Shown: positions 24,093 to 36,784, counted from the first letter of the stretch. The stretch: DNA of 64,000 nucleotides from Berberis thunbergii (GCA_003290165.1 QNQO01001827.1:62001-126000), one strand, 5' to 3'. Numbers and translations are program-made. Notes: generated from the sequence alone by a model not told the origin.

Positions 24093-25198
24093 AATTGAAA
24101 ACCGTGTCTTCTCTTGACCCAAACCAGTTCTCAGATCCGACCATTACAGTATATTCACGGTGGCAGTTCCAATTGTGTGATATATTCGTTGAAGTGGTTA
24201 AACCATACTTTGCTGGAAATGATCCAAATTTTGACTCTTCACCGAGAGATGCATGCGATACTTTATGGATTTGTCTTGACAGTGGCTTGTGGTTGCTTCA
24301 TCCATTTATGCCGTTCATTACTGAAGAATTGTGGAAGCGCCACGCCTTCCTCGAGCAGCTGAGAACAGCCCCAAAGAATCAATAATGGTTTCTGAATATC
24401 CATCAGTTGTAAAGTTTAGTTTATTGATAAAAATTGATTTTCTATATTACTAGTATTCCAAGAGGCCTTCCAAAAAAAAAAAAAAAGTGTCTTCCAAGAG
24501 CATGGAACATCAGTAAGATCCTCATAACTCATAAGAGTTCATCTTTTCCAATCTAGACTACCTATTTGGCCAGAAAAATGCCATTCTAGTGGTCAGGATC
24601 ATGGAGAATGTGCCAAAATGATCTCCTTCAGTAAAGCTTCCTGAGTGCTGATTCCCTTTGGTTCCAGCCTCTTATGTTTACTGTGAAAACTCTTTGCCCC
24701 TTAGTATTACTTGGAGTTAAGCTTTTAGGGAAGTTTTGAGTTTAGGCCCTAGAAAATATACCACTTCAGACTTTATGACTCTGGATACTTTGTGATACAA
24801 GTTTTGGCCAAGGTCGTCTCGAGTAGGGGTGGGCATATTTTCGCGAAAAACTGACTTTAATATACACTTCCTCTTGAATATATGCTGTATCGTTGAAACC
24901 TGGTTTCTATGACTAAAGTGATTACTGAATGGAAATGCACTTTGAGATTTGCTTTCACCACTAATCTAATGTCATCAAAATATTTATAGCAATTTTGGTC
25001 CAATAGGAGGTTGAAGATCTTAACATCGATCAGATGCAAACTCTTGCAGATTCTGGGTGAGAATGATCCCAGGCTAGCTGAATGTGGTGTTGAAGTTGTA
25101 AACAAACACCATGGCGCTCTGTTTATTTACAGCTCCGCGCGGAGCTAGCATTGAATGCAGAAGCTGAATTGGAAAAGCTTCAGGGAAGAGTTACGAAA
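24093..25198 (+). pseudogene. Valyl-tRNA synthetase fragment (degenerate)
   Basis: 24098-24362 encodes part of the ValRS anticodon-binding domain: WQFQLCDIF, KPYFAGNDP, then LLHPFMPFITEELW. The frame then shifts before an ESIMVSEYPSVV block near 24375. After an intron-like gap, 24990-25120 encodes ENDPRLAECGVEVVN. A further frameshift precedes ALNAEAELEKLQ (25140-25198) of the C-terminal coiled-coil arm, which stops at a GTGAGT donor-like site. The aminoacylation domain is absent. Retained intron boundaries point to a duplicated genomic fragment rather than a processed copy. It cannot encode a working synthetase. Confidence 0.8.
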
Positions 25199-25204
25199 GT
25201 GAGT

Positions 25205-26158
25205 ATTTTATCTCTAATGTTTTTCGCGTGATCCTAAATGTTGTTGCAGGACAAATGAAATGATGTTGTTAACTAAAATTTTATTGTAGTGTGGTCTAAT
25301 AAAATGAACAATGCTATGTATCTTTAACTGGATTAGCAAGCCATGGGTCAGATGATCGTAACCATTCTTCCAATCATCAGTTCTTTACACTTGACAGGAT
25401 TTTGTCGATCTTATTTGGAAATAGATTAGGTTGGGCTTTAAGTATCATTAACTAGACTAGCAAGCACTTCCTGTGCCTGATTACCATTCTATGGTTGTTT
25501 TTGCCAAATTAGGACTTGTTGAGCCAAATACCCCAAGCTCTGGAGTATTACGCCACGCTGCTGGACTTTTTGTTTCGCGATGTATCACATTGTATATAAA
25601 ATGTAAAAAGTGTTCATATTTATGTAAAATGTCTTGAACATTTGTTGTTTAGATTCTTCAACATAAGAACAGTATGCAAACTATGAATAATGTGATGTAT
25701 GACTTGATCATCCTTTCATGCTGTATGTTCTTGGTGGATTGAAGAAGCAATGACAGACACTAGTTGCAGTAGGTCAATTAAAAACTTCAAAAGGCTCGAG
25801 AAAAAAAGAAACAAAAGAGAGAGTTGTGGGTCATATTTGGTTGTTGAGATCCAACTCATTTTAAGCATGCTGTGGGGTGGATTATGATGAGTGGTTGATG
25901 GACCCTAATCCACCACTAATGGAGAGTTATTGTATTGATCAAAGTGGATTAACTCATCGACTCAATGATGCTGCTTAATTAGAAGGCATATGAGAGTCCA
26001 GTTTTTAATCATTCTTGATGGACTCTTGTATTGACTGCTGATACCATTGCCGTGAAGCAGCTTCAACTTGTCTCTTACGTCTTACCTATCCTTCTGTTTA
26101 TTTGATTCACTAATTGCCAATGCTTATCAGTAAAAAAAAAAAAGTAATTATGATGGTC
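25205..26158. other. Intergenic, no gene recognised
   Basis: Possibly further decayed flank of the ValRS fragment, but no recognisable coding block. Confidence 0.45.
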
Positions 26159-26575
26159 TGTAGAGAAAATAATCGGAAAATTGTATTATTAATAATTTAT
26201 TTCTTGATTGGATACAAATTTATATGGAGCTAACTTTGACATAACCTAATAGAAATATGAAACTTAAAACTTCCTATACAAGATATTCTAATTGTGTCGT
26301 ATTTTGGCTTTCTTATTGTAACTTTCCTCTTCTTGTACTTTTCTTATTGTAGAGGTGAATCAATCTTAGACTTAGGCTCGGTTATGTTGAGTGCAAGTCC
26401 TATATATTCTAACACTCCCCCGCAGGCTAAACATGTAAACGCAGATGAAATGTGTAGCTTATAGAAAACTTTGAAGTCCAATTTGGTGAAGAAATCATGA
26501 TTGTCTAATGATTCGACTCGAGGCATCATGATTGACGAATTCTGAAAAATTCTGAATGATTTCTTCTGACTCAAT
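26159..26575 (-). mobile_element. Ty1/copia 3'-end remnant (tail, polypurine tract and LTR)
   Basis: In minus orientation, 26575-26425 encodes a decayed copia polyprotein tail ending in LACGGVLE. A CGGGGGAG polypurine tract follows, then an LTR starting TGTTAGAATATATAGG at 26414 and ending TCTACA at 26159 (256 bp). The rest of the element is missing. The motif order is the usual plant copia 3' end. Confidence 0.65.
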
Positions 26576-26579
26576 ATCT

Positions 26580-27764
26580 AGATACCCTAATTCTACGGTG
26601 CACTGGTCCAGGTGCTTGGTACCGTAGTAGTGCTCATCTAGATAATGTTGTAGTAAGTGTTTAAATCCTTGCGAGACTTTAAAGAAGATGAAGAAGAAAC
26701 CGCGACCTCTCGAAAACCTATATTAGTCGTGTCATTGATGATATAATTCCCATTTCTCGCCGAAACAAAAATCCCAGCTCCCCCACTGCTATATTTTTTT
26801 CAGCCATGATGATGACTAATTGTGTACTAACGAATGATAGCTCCGATTGTTTATTGCACTCTAAACCAATGAATTTAGATTACAATCAACACTTGATTTT
26901 ATTCTTAGCTATGTCATTCAAAAGTCTTACACAATAAATGGTGGATATTTAATAATCCCTATAAAAAAATATCACAAACTTGGAATATTTCTTGTTCTGA
27001 ATGTACCCAACAAGATATCTATAATAAAATAAGATGTGGGTATATATATATATATATTGATTTTAAAGTACAGCCCAAAAGCAATATAATACAAAATAAA
27101 TTAGAAATAAAGTGTGGGTGTTTTGATTGGATTCCTTTCTCAACATGATTTTATATGTACATAAATAAAGTAGGGTTTGGGTTGGATAATGAACTCCACT
27201 TCCAGTTCCACCCCTATCCAAATTAAATCAAATTTTCTATGGATTTTCACAAAGAATATTTACATTCATTGTCAAAACCAAGTTTAATAATGGATAATTA
27301 TGATGACTATTTACATTTAGGTGGTGTTTATTTTGCGAAGTCAAAAGTTTATAATTGATATATTTGAAGTTTGAAATGATGCTTCTAGCTCGGATAAGCA
27401 TTCCCCCATGGTTATGCTTTGAAACGAAGGCACTTACGAGGGAGGTCACATCTTATTCAACTAAAACAGATACCTCTGTAAGAATTTCCACGACGGCACT
27501 CTAAATTGTTTAGCTTGTTAACAAAACTTTTTTTTTTTTGAAAGGCGAGCTTGGGTTTTGAAGATCCCCGAACCTTATCATTAAAATCAAGAACATGAAC
27601 ATTCATAAACAATTATCATTCTAAAATTACACTTATTGTATAGGTCTTTTGGCAAGCCCATTGCCCTTCCTCTGATTGAGCCTTTCAAATATGGAAAATG
27701 GAAAAAGTCATACTATTGACAAGAACTTGAAATTTTAATCCCAAGAAGAACTATGTTCTTACAT
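26580..27764. other. Intergenic, no gene recognised
   Basis: A+T-rich with a (TA)n run near 27040 and a T-run near 27530. It should contain the 3' UTR of the MYB gene at its right edge. Confidence 0.5.
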
Positions 27765-28793
27765 CTACAGATTCAATTGGTGATTTTCGAAAGATAAAAA
27801 TTCATCTAGGTGATTAAAACCATCCCATGAGAGAATAGAATCTACTTGATGAACCCATTGTTGAGACTTTTCTTGAATAGAGGAGGAGCTTTTACCTATG
27901 GAAGAAGGGTTGAGAGAGTCATCCAAAGAAAATGAAGGGCTACTGTCATTACAAGGATCGATCTTCGGGTTCACCATTAATGGTTCACTATTGAAGCTTC
28001 CCCACATAATTTCATAACCATGCAAAAGTTCCATTGTGTCATGTTCTGATGAACTCAAATCAAACTCTTCCTGTTTCTTGTGTGCCACTGGAAAACCTTC
28101 TAGTTGATCAGTATCACTCAAGGACCCTTTCGTTTCCAGCAAGTCCTTCTTCTCTTGTTCTTGATTGGTATGTAAAGAATGTTCATGTTTTTCATTTTGT
28201 TCAATGGGTTTATGACTCACAGGGTCTAAGCCAAGTTGCTTCATTCGCTTCTTGATTCGAGTATTCCAGTGGTTCTTGATTTCATTGTCTGTACGACCTG
28301 GAAAATGTGCTGCAATCTTGGACCACCTACCGCGAAAAGAAAAGGAAAAAAAAAAAAATTCCTAATATTATCAGAACACGCATGATGAGCTTAATTAAGA
28401 GTACTTGAAAACATTGCAAGTTTGGAGTTAATTACCTGTTACCTAGACGCCCATGGAGTTCAATGATCTGATCCTCTTCGCTCTCTAAAAACGCGCCTCT
28501 CTTAAGATCAGGTCGTAAATAATTAATCCATCTCAATCTACAACTCTTCCCACACCTTGACAAACCTTCACAACCACACCAAAACACAACATGTCAACTG
28601 CTATGCAATGAAATAAAACCAATTGAATGTACAAGAACTATAGAAATATGTGATCATCACCTGCTAGTTTAGGTACCATTCTCCAACAATGAATGCCATT
28701 GTTGAGAATAAAGCTCATGAGCTTGTTATCTTCCTCAATAGTCCATGGACCTCTCTTCAATCCAATCTTATCACAACAAGGCTGCCTCCCCAT
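27765..28793 (-). CDS. R2R3-MYB transcription factor (MYB40-like)
   Basis: Three exons, 28793-28661 (133 nt), 28565-28436 (130 nt) and 28326-27765, give 274 aa. The first two lengths are the standard R2R3-MYB exon sizes. R2 (from about residue 14, [11 protein letters not shown] to [11 protein letters not shown]) has its spaced tryptophans. R3 has the usual hydrophobic replacement of the first tryptophan (GAFLESEED) and contains [19 protein letters not shown] then [10 protein letters not shown]. The tail is acidic and serine-rich and ends [10 protein letters not shown], as expected for an activation region. It should bind MYB-core/AC-type DNA in the nucleus. Closest recalled relatives are the Arabidopsis MYB40/MYB43/MYB85-type proteins; the subgroup is from memory and not confirmed. 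Confidence 0.93.
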
Positions 28794-28799
28794 TTTACA

Positions 28800-29655
28800 A
28801 CCTCCTAAACAAAATGAGACGCGACCAAGTATATATATATATATATCATACGAAAGAATCAACAAAAAAATAAGAAATTTCGTGGTCAGGGAATAGAGGG
28901 GTTGCACCAAATAATTGATAGCTAGGACTAAGAAAAGATGCTCTGCCAGTTCATACAAACACTGTTTATAAAAGAAAATGTTGTTTAATTAAGAGGGGAA
29001 TCCATGATTGGTAGTGAAAGCATTTAGTTGCATATAAGCATGGAAGGTTTAGTGATTTTAAAAGTGGATTAAGTAGTAATTTAACAAAAAGTCATTATAG
29101 AAGTAAAAAACAAAGGATTAACAAATTAAGAAGAAATTAAAACGAGTGTCGTTTTAGTTGACAAAGCCATCCATTGGCTTCAAAAGTCTACACTAATTGA
29201 GTTTTATTAAAATGATTGAGTTGAGAAGGAAGGATTTTTCTTGGCTCTTTGTATGTTGGCCAGCTTTGTGTTTGGAGGCAAAACTCTTCTTGTGTGTATT
29301 TTTTAGGGCATAAGATTATGTACTACTGAGGCTAAAGTCCAATCGCGAATGTTGTATGAGGTTTTAGAGTAAATGACAATTTAATATGGTTGATTCCAGG
29401 ATGAAGATTACTATCACAATTTACTATGAGATCTGTTTATTTATACATAATATCCATTCAGAATTGCTATGTAAAATGGTAAAATTTAGGTTGTTAAATA
29501 TCGAAAAACAAGTTTGAGATGCGACGCGGATGTGTGTGATGATCTGTACTGACTTAAACGTAATGCATGATGTAATCTAATATGAAGTCAGCCCTTGGAG
29601 GCTGACGATTTCCAGGAACGCCTGTTTTTGCATTTGAAGTGCTTTGATGGTTTTG
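28800..29655. other. MYB upstream region
   Basis: A+T-rich sequence that should hold the MYB promoter; includes a (TA)n run near 28832. No gene recognised. Confidence 0.5.
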
Positions 29656-29659
29656 GTGC

Positions 29660-29920
29660 TGTGGGATAAATTATTGGGGTGTGTTTATCCATTAAAATTG
29701 TAGGCCTAATGGGCTTTTGCTGGGCCTTCTTATTACATTTCATTTTATTCAATTTTATTTATTTATTTAGTTTCAATATCAATAGGATAATGAGAGATCT
29801 TGGGGTATACAGCCTTTGTAGGCCACCCAAGCTAAGGTTTTGAGTTGACCTATAACAAAGTGGTATCAGAACAAAGACACCGTGCTAAAAACACCCAGAC
29901 ATGGCAGGTACCGGATCTCC
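29660..29920 (+). mobile_element. Possible copia-type LTR, primer site and gag start (remnant)
   Basis: TGTGGGATAA at 29660 to ATAACA at 29857 could be a 198-bp LTR. It is followed at 29861 by TGGTATCAGAAC, one base away from the initiator-Met primer site, and then by ATGGCAGGTACCGG as a possible gag start that soon hits a stop. No matching second LTR was found, so it is a fragment if real. Confidence 0.45.
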
Positions 29921-29924
29921 AAGA

Positions 29925-31123
29925 GTAGAGTAGGGTGAAAAGAATAGTATGTACCATCAAGCTAAAAATACCAAAAAACAAAATGAAACGAAGAACTACA
30001 TACCGACGGGCACCTTGAGTAGCCAAATTATTTGAAGAAAAAAATGAAAAAATTATAAACTATCAGAGCAATGCCTTGTGCAGCAAGGGGCATTTCTTAT
30101 GGGAGTTGAGCAAAGCCAACCATTAATCATTGGCATTGACCATAAAAGGATTTACTTTAAAATAGAGTTAGACAAATACAAAGATAGAATACATATGCAG
30201 GAGACAGCATCTCTTACACAAGGTCAATTAAGGGCATTGTTCATGTACTTAATCTTTTGCATATCTAATGCAAACCCAAGGCAATCATTATGACTAATTG
30301 TTTAATTTTCAGATGCTCATGCTACCAACTAATATAACTTTTCCTTTAGGAAGAGACCAAGCATGAATGTTCTTCTTGCTGTAATGTCTGTTCAGATTTG
30401 GTGCCGTCGTGGACTCTATTATCGCATTGAGATTCTTTTTGTTTTTGCTTTGGCTGATATACGCTGGCCTTGTAGCCTTGTACTGCTGGTTGTCAACTAA
30501 TTATTCAATTTATATGTACACTTATTTCCTAATAACATTTTGTGCAATGCACATCAACAGTCGCAACAAGCAACAACACGGTTATATCGTCAAGAAAAAC
30601 TGTTCAGCTGCGAAAAGTAGAAGATAACTGTTTGCAATGTAAAATGTGTCATTGAGTTAAATATCAGAGGCACGGTATGCACGGTGGACAATTTTACAAA
30701 TAGTCTCTTTTATATAAAGGAAAATAACATAGCAAAATCGTAAAATGGTTTGATCAACTGAGAACTGTAAACAAAACCTTATCCTGCTGATCTTTGTTAT
30801 GCACATATTTGCTATGTCATGGTACTTCGGTTACCAAGTGAAGCTTTCCAAGCTCACAGTTGGTGTTCATTGCCAACAATCAAAATCACTCCAACATCTT
30901 CAGCCTTTTACCCTACATGTTTTGTAAATATCAGATCAATAACCTTGTATAAGGCTACTTGGGGGATATTTGTTTTTGCCTATTCTAGTTTGCTAGAGGT
31001 AATTTCTTAAAAACATCTTATATTTGAAAAAGGCAGACCTCTAGTTAGATTAAGAGGCAACAACAAAACCCACTCAGCTGAGTTACATCAATACCGGGAG
31101 TAACCAGTGAAAAAGATGAGCAT
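29925..31123. other. Intergenic, no gene recognised
   Basis: Mixed-composition sequence with only short open frames and no domains. Downstream of HHL1 on the minus strand. Confidence 0.45.
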
Positions 31124-31250
31124 ATTTTTTTTTTAGGTGAGCAGGATTTTATTGGATCTAGAAACCATTACACGCCTTGGATAGGGTTCAAACCCTAGAC
31201 TTGTAATATCATCCGCCACCAATCTACTAGCTGAGCTAGTATCCGTTGGC
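31124..31250 (-). mobile_element. tRNA-derived SINE at the HHL1 3' end
   Basis: On the minus strand it runs from GCCAACGG through a box-A-like TAGCTCAGCTAGTAG and a box-B-like GGGTTTGAACCC to a short A-run (T-run at 31124-31134). These are the RNA polymerase III promoter boxes of tRNA-derived SINEs. The flanks carry a similar sequence, AAAAAGATGAGCAT on one side and AAAAAGATAAAGCAT on the other, a plausible target duplication. It sits in the sense direction about 50 bp past the HHL1 stop, probably inside the 3' UTR. Confidence 0.72.
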
Positions 31251-31301
31251 AAAAAAGATAAAGCATCTTGAAAACTACTATCACATACTTTTATATATAA
31301 C

Positions 31302-34300
31302 TTACTTAGATTTTTCTGCAGATGCTTCTGTAGACTCCTCATTTGTTGAACTTAAATCTGTCAGCTTCCCAAATGATTCTTTCGCATCCCCAAAGAAGTC
31401 CTTTACTTTGTCGAGCACAGTTTTAAGTTGATCGGGCGTTGGAAGCTGAAAATGGGATTCCAATACTAAATGAATTAAACTGAAATTATCCAAGGTACCC
31501 TATTCTTGACAACCAGGGAAAATATACGGCGAAAAATTATATGCAGTTTTCATGGAGTCAAACATTCCATGAAATAAAAAAATGTCAGGGCTCAGCACTC
31601 GGCCATTACAGAGAACCAAGAACATGTTACCTTCACAACGTTATTCGATTCACAAATTATGTTTGCCAACCTAGCTATTATTCTCTCTTGCAATTTTTGT
31701 TTCACATTTCACAATTGTATGGTGTCGATTATTGATCCTTCCCTCTTATGTCCAGGATCATCAGTCTTGTGGTCCTAGGAACTGTTAGCTAAAGAGTAAC
31801 ACACATTCTACACATTATTGTGTACATTATTTTTGCAATAAGAAAGAAAATTTCGTGGAAATTGAAGAGAGAGGAAAGACTCTCCAAGAGAGAGAAACAA
31901 AATAGAGCACTTGAGGATGAAGATGACCTTGGTTTCTAAGTTTTTCATGGTTAAACAAAAATTTCATCTCGATCTCAAAATTTCCCTTTTGTCCTCTTCC
32001 ATACACATTATTGTCATTGTTTTCTACACATTATAGTTTTCTTTCTTTTCAAAACAACCCAAAGTTTGCAAATTTTCTAAGCTTCCCATTATCTGAGATG
32101 TTGTTTTAAGAAAGAAAATGAAATTATGAGCCCGTGGAACAACTGAAGTTGATTGTGGTCAAGGACTGTGATTTCGTGAAATTTTAACTTCAGTTGATTG
32201 AGGTCAAGTATTGTGATTTCGAGAAATTTTGCAAAATATTTTGTTTATTGAGATCTCGAAATTTAAAGTATCGAAAACAAAAAGTACATTATTTCGACGA
32301 GTTATTTCAAAAAAATTCGTGTTTTTCTGTAAATTTTGGCATTTTTGTGTAAACTAAAACCCAAAAATGATGAAGCAAATTAAATTTTTTCGGCCGAAAT
32401 ATTTCATCATTTTTTTTTAAATTTCGATATTTTCATGTATCCAAAAAATTATGAAGAAAAATACATTTAAACGGATAAGTGTGTACTTAGGCTTCATTTA
32501 ATATATTTAATGTATTTATTAAGTTAATTTAGTTGCATCTTACTTTTTTGAATATTCATATATGTTTGACATATTCTCAAAAATTTTACGTTTTTTGTAC
32601 ATATAATGAAATATGAAATATTTCTTAAAATCAGAAGACCAAATTTACTTCGAAAGACGAAATCACAATCCTTGATTGTGGTCCACAAATCTAGAGTTCT
32701 GCATTCATCCCATAAAGCTCATAGATACAAAAATGTCTATGGATAACATTCTGGCATTATTTGATATACAGTTTTATTACAGAACAGGGACATTTTGGGT
32801 CAATCCCTTGGTTCTCGTTTATATAAGCTACACCTTGGTAAGATTCCAGACATCCAATCCGAGGTAAATAACTTAAGGAAACAGAAGTGCATTGCAGTTC
32901 TACTTTCAACATTTTTATGTACACCATATGTTATAGAGGGTAATTTCTCACAGGATGCAACTCCTAGCGCTCCATGAGGATGTGTGTACACGAACACATA
33001 TTTTTATAAGGATGCAACCCGCACCTAATGCATCTGTCATCTACGAAATACAGTTAGAAGGGGCTTGAGAAGCCTAGAACTGTCATTTGTACTTTTCCTT
33101 TGTCAATTAAGACTTCAGCCGAATGGTACTTATCCTTCGTCATTTGCATGATGATCACATTACTGGTTTTCGTGTCAAGCCAAATGGTACTTCCATCCCC
33201 ATATTACAGTTTGCAGATGACATAATCTTATTTTGTGACCCGTCGAAGAACTAACTCAAGCACATTCGCTCCACGCTCTTTTGGGTTGAAGTAGTATCTG
33301 GCCTCAGAGTGAACGTTCTTAAATCAACTCTTTACCCTATTAGTACAGTATCATTTTTGCATCAGCATGAGTACTTCTTCATTTTAGGGTTTCACTTTCA
33401 TCAAAGTACTTAGGCTGCCCCTTGGCTTAGTACAAAGATAAAGTTGCATGGAAGCATGTGGTGGAATGAACAGAACTCGTCTAGCACTTTGGCAAACTAA
33501 ATACATATATAAGGCAGGTTGGGTCACATTGATTAAAAGCAATCTGTCGAGCAGAACCGTATTTCTTATTCAATAACAATCACCCCAGCCTCAACAGTGA
33601 AATTGAGAAAATATTCCTGGATTTCTTCTGGGGAATCTCGTCGGCACACAAAAAGTACCATCTAATGAATGGGCAGAAGTTTGTAAAGCAAAATCAGAGG
33701 GAGGGCCTGGAATTCAGATACTCCATGAATTCAATCATGCTCTATTGGCCAAGTGGATTTAGCGCTTGGTGTAGAAGAAGAATCACCATGACGCAAAATT
33801 GTGAGTGAAAAATGTAGCCTAAACACTAGGGGGTGGTACACAAAACTAGTAGAAAGTGCGTACGGATGTGGCAAGCAATGAACTTAAATCACAAATTTGC
33901 TCAATATCTCATTCAAAGTCTAATGGGATGAAGGTTCTGGGATGATTTCGATTGGCACCATTGAAATCTTTCCCTGAGCTCTATAATGTAACAAGAAGAA
34001 AACAAGGGTCAGTTGCAAATTTTGTATCATTAAATGATGGGGAAACGACATGGAACCTTGACCCACGATGAGGATTCAGAGATTCAGAGGTTGAGAAAGA
34101 AATTCAGTTCGAACACCTTTAAGATGGGCAGCTCCAACCTGACTGCGATAAATTGGCTATGGGATAATCCAAAAAGTACACGGTGAAAAGCTTCTTTGAC
34201 ATCCTGACTCCACCTCAGCATCAAGCATTGACAACTGCTAATGGGTTTAACTTCTCTGCTTCTCCCATCTGGCTCAAACAGGTCCCACCGCTAGCAAACT

Positions 34301-36622
34301 TCCTTATATGGACATTGGCGCTTGTCATACACTAACCATCAACAATCTCACTAAAACGGGGTCAATGATCATTAATAACCATTGTTTGGTTCAACCTGAA
34401 TCAATTGAGCATCTCTTCTCATGTCCCTTCTCCATGGCAGTATGGGAAAGAATTGTGTGGGATGGTAGAGGCCAACTTCCTAACTCCTCCAACATGGCTG
34501 AATAGAGTAGGCAATGGGGTAGGGCAATTTATTCTTCGAAGGGGAAATGGTTACGAAACTCTTATCGCAGAACTTGTTGCTTTATAAAGAATGCAATGCT
34601 CGTATATTCGAGGGTACAAAGAGCAAGGTTGAGCAAGTGGTAATTAACATCAAAGGCATTGTTTGGTCATGGGGGTACTGGGGTGTTATTACTGTTTAGC
34701 AAATTCTCATTTCACAATGTTTGCATAATTGGGCTCATCTTTTAGATGCATCTTAGATTATATTTTTACTTTTATTTTTATTTTTATTAGTGAGCTCCTC
34801 ACTCACACTTTGGGGGAGTCTCGTTCTAATGGAAAATCTTTGTCTTGCTCATTAAAAAAAATTATAATAATAATAAATAAATTCAGTCTACTCTCTGTTC
34901 TCTTTAGTAAAATTAAGTTAATACACTATCTTCCAGTTTTGGATCCACAAAGAACCAGTGAAGCATATTTGACCACACTTATTCGATAACATTTTTTTAT
35001 ATATCCTAAATAGTTAGGCACTTCCATCTGTGTCTACTGTTAATGAACTTAGTTTCACCTGACAAAACACTGCAGTACAAACAGTCTGATGGAGAAATAA
35101 TTCTGAAATGAAAGAAGAAATTTGGCTCACCTCGACAACATCTGATGTAGAGAGTGCAGCTCTCAAGTTGGTGCCTTCCTGAGTATACAGCAAAGATGTT
35201 AGATGCTTGAAAGACCTTCCACTTGTTTGAGCTACTGATGGGAAACTACAAGGAATAAAAACAAAAGACAGAGACATTACAACAAGCTTGTAGCCATATC
35301 TAAATTCCGTACAAGTCCTCAGTACTCGATGCTGCCTAAGTGCAGTCTTCTGTATCTCCTTCTCATCCTGTTTGCATCACATAACAACATAACATCAGAA
35401 CTGAGATGGATTGAAGAAAGATGGAAAAATAAAGAATAAAAGCACGAGGCAGTAACAGCCTTACTTTGTAAATCACAGCAGCAATATTCCTTGAAAGTGT
35501 GTCTTTGTATATATATTTTCCAAGAAAATTATCTTTGGCAGCAACCATAATCTTTGCAGTTGTCCCACCGGTAATAAGACTAAATGGGTACCAAAGGTAA
35601 ACCTGTTCAAACACCAAGACATTACCAAATAATTGTGTATTATATAGTGATCATATTGCAAATATTGCTATGGAATAAAGTAGGCGAGCATTAGCACAAG
35701 CTACTCAATGAATGCAGGAGAATGGTGTATTGATGTGTCACTGAATCATTGATAAGAGACAGCCGAGACATTGATCCTTATAGGCTTGATACACTAGCAT
35801 GTCCAATGCACTTTTGTTACCTACTAATTGAAACACGTTTTAACAACATCCAATTTCTAACGAAGCATAATTGATAATCATCCAAATCACATTATTAAAC
35901 TAAATTGTAATCAACAAATATGTAATGAGGATGAAACACTCGGAAAGAACTAACACATGGTATTGAAGAACTGGTCTTTTGATTGATGCATTCAGAACAA
36001 GCATATTTAAGCATCATTAATGAACATTATAAGAACCTTTAATTTACATATGTAGCATCAAATAAACAGTGAAGTGCAATCACATGATTAAAATGTCATA
36101 TTGTTGAAAAACAACCCGACCTAAACATAAGCTCAAGTCCATCTATGATATCACACTATGAAGAAATTTTCTCACCCTAATTCAATAATTACATACATTT
36201 ATCACACCCCCATTATACTGAAATCAATCAAAACATAATTAAAGTAAAATTCTCAATGATTTCAAATACCCATTATCAGAAAAGATGAACAAATCAAGGA
36301 ACGGAAAAGATGACTGGAAAGAACTTACATTAGCCATCCTGATAAAGATGACAAATTTGGGGTTCCCATCATCTTCAAGCTTGGGCAAGGCAGGCATCTG
36401 TGTCTTCTTGAACTGACGAGCTTGCATCCCTCTTTTCTGCTTAGCTTCAATCACCAAAACACTGCTACTTTTCTGCTGTTTATGCTTCTGCTTTTCCCCA
36501 ACCACTGGAGTGGAGAAAAAAGGAGAGTGCTTGAAAAGTAAATCTCCTCCTCCTCCATTGTTTCTTCTTGACGTCGACAAAGGAAGTTGAACTAGTGCGT
36601 TTAGAGACATACCCACTTCCAT
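31302..36622 (-). CDS. HHL1: HHL1, HYPERSENSITIVE TO HIGH LIGHT 1
   Basis: Five exons join in frame: 36622-36329, 35602-35465, 35367-35281, 35178-35131 and 31445-31302, giving 236 aa. The N-terminus (MEVGMSLNALVQLPLSTSRR) is rich in serine and basic residues and looks like a chloroplast transit peptide. The conserved core includes NPKFVIFIRMANVYLWYP, TGGTTAKIMVAAKDNF, LGKYIYKDTLSRN, EFRYGYKLV and RAALSTSDVVE, and the tail contains LDKVKDFFGDAKESFGKL. In Arabidopsis, HHL1 is a thylakoid membrane protein that works with LQY1 in repair and maintenance of photosystem II under high light. I chose MEVG as the start because the family begins there; an in-frame ATG lies 12 bases upstream. Intron 4 is 3.7 kb and filled with transposons. 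Confidence 0.93.
32160..32674. mobile_element. hAT-like MITE (family CAAGGATTGTGATTTC), copy 2
   Basis: 515 bp in HHL1 intron 4, ends CAAGGACTGTGATTTC and, inverted, CAAGGATTGTGATTTC. It is flanked on both sides by ATTGTGGT (32152-32159 and 32675-32682), an 8-bp duplication as made by hAT transposases. Its left end and flank are repeated in tandem about 44 bp further in. Confidence 0.8.
33060..34880 (+). mobile_element. Decayed LINE in HHL1 intron 4
   Basis: A plus-strand (antisense to HHL1) remnant of a non-LTR element. Readable pieces are the reverse transcriptase block LQFADDIILFCDPSKN (about 33200-33250), SGLRVNVLKSTLYPIS, the zf-RVT-type region PPLANFLIW and SIEHLFSCPFSMAVW (about 34270-34450), and an A-rich 3' end near 34853. 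Several stops and frameshifts separate them, and the endonuclease and ORF1 parts are absent (5' truncated). Confidence 0.8.
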
Positions 36623-36784
36623 TCTCCAGCTCAAGCTACTCCTTTACTCAGTTTTATTGCTTCATTTGCGAGGCGGATGATGAGACAAATCATCAAATAT
36701 ATCTTTTTATCCACAAATCTTCATCATCCTTAATGGAAGTAGAACACACGCTATGTACACACCAAGGAATGTATAGAATTCATA

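Noticed and set aside
24093..25198. Functional valyl-tRNA synthetase gene
   Set aside because: The catalytic half is missing and at least two frameshifts break the remaining domains.
31124..31250. tRNA gene suggested by box A and box B
   Set aside because: No cloverleaf with acceptor stem could be drawn, and the A-tail and flanking repeats fit a SINE better.
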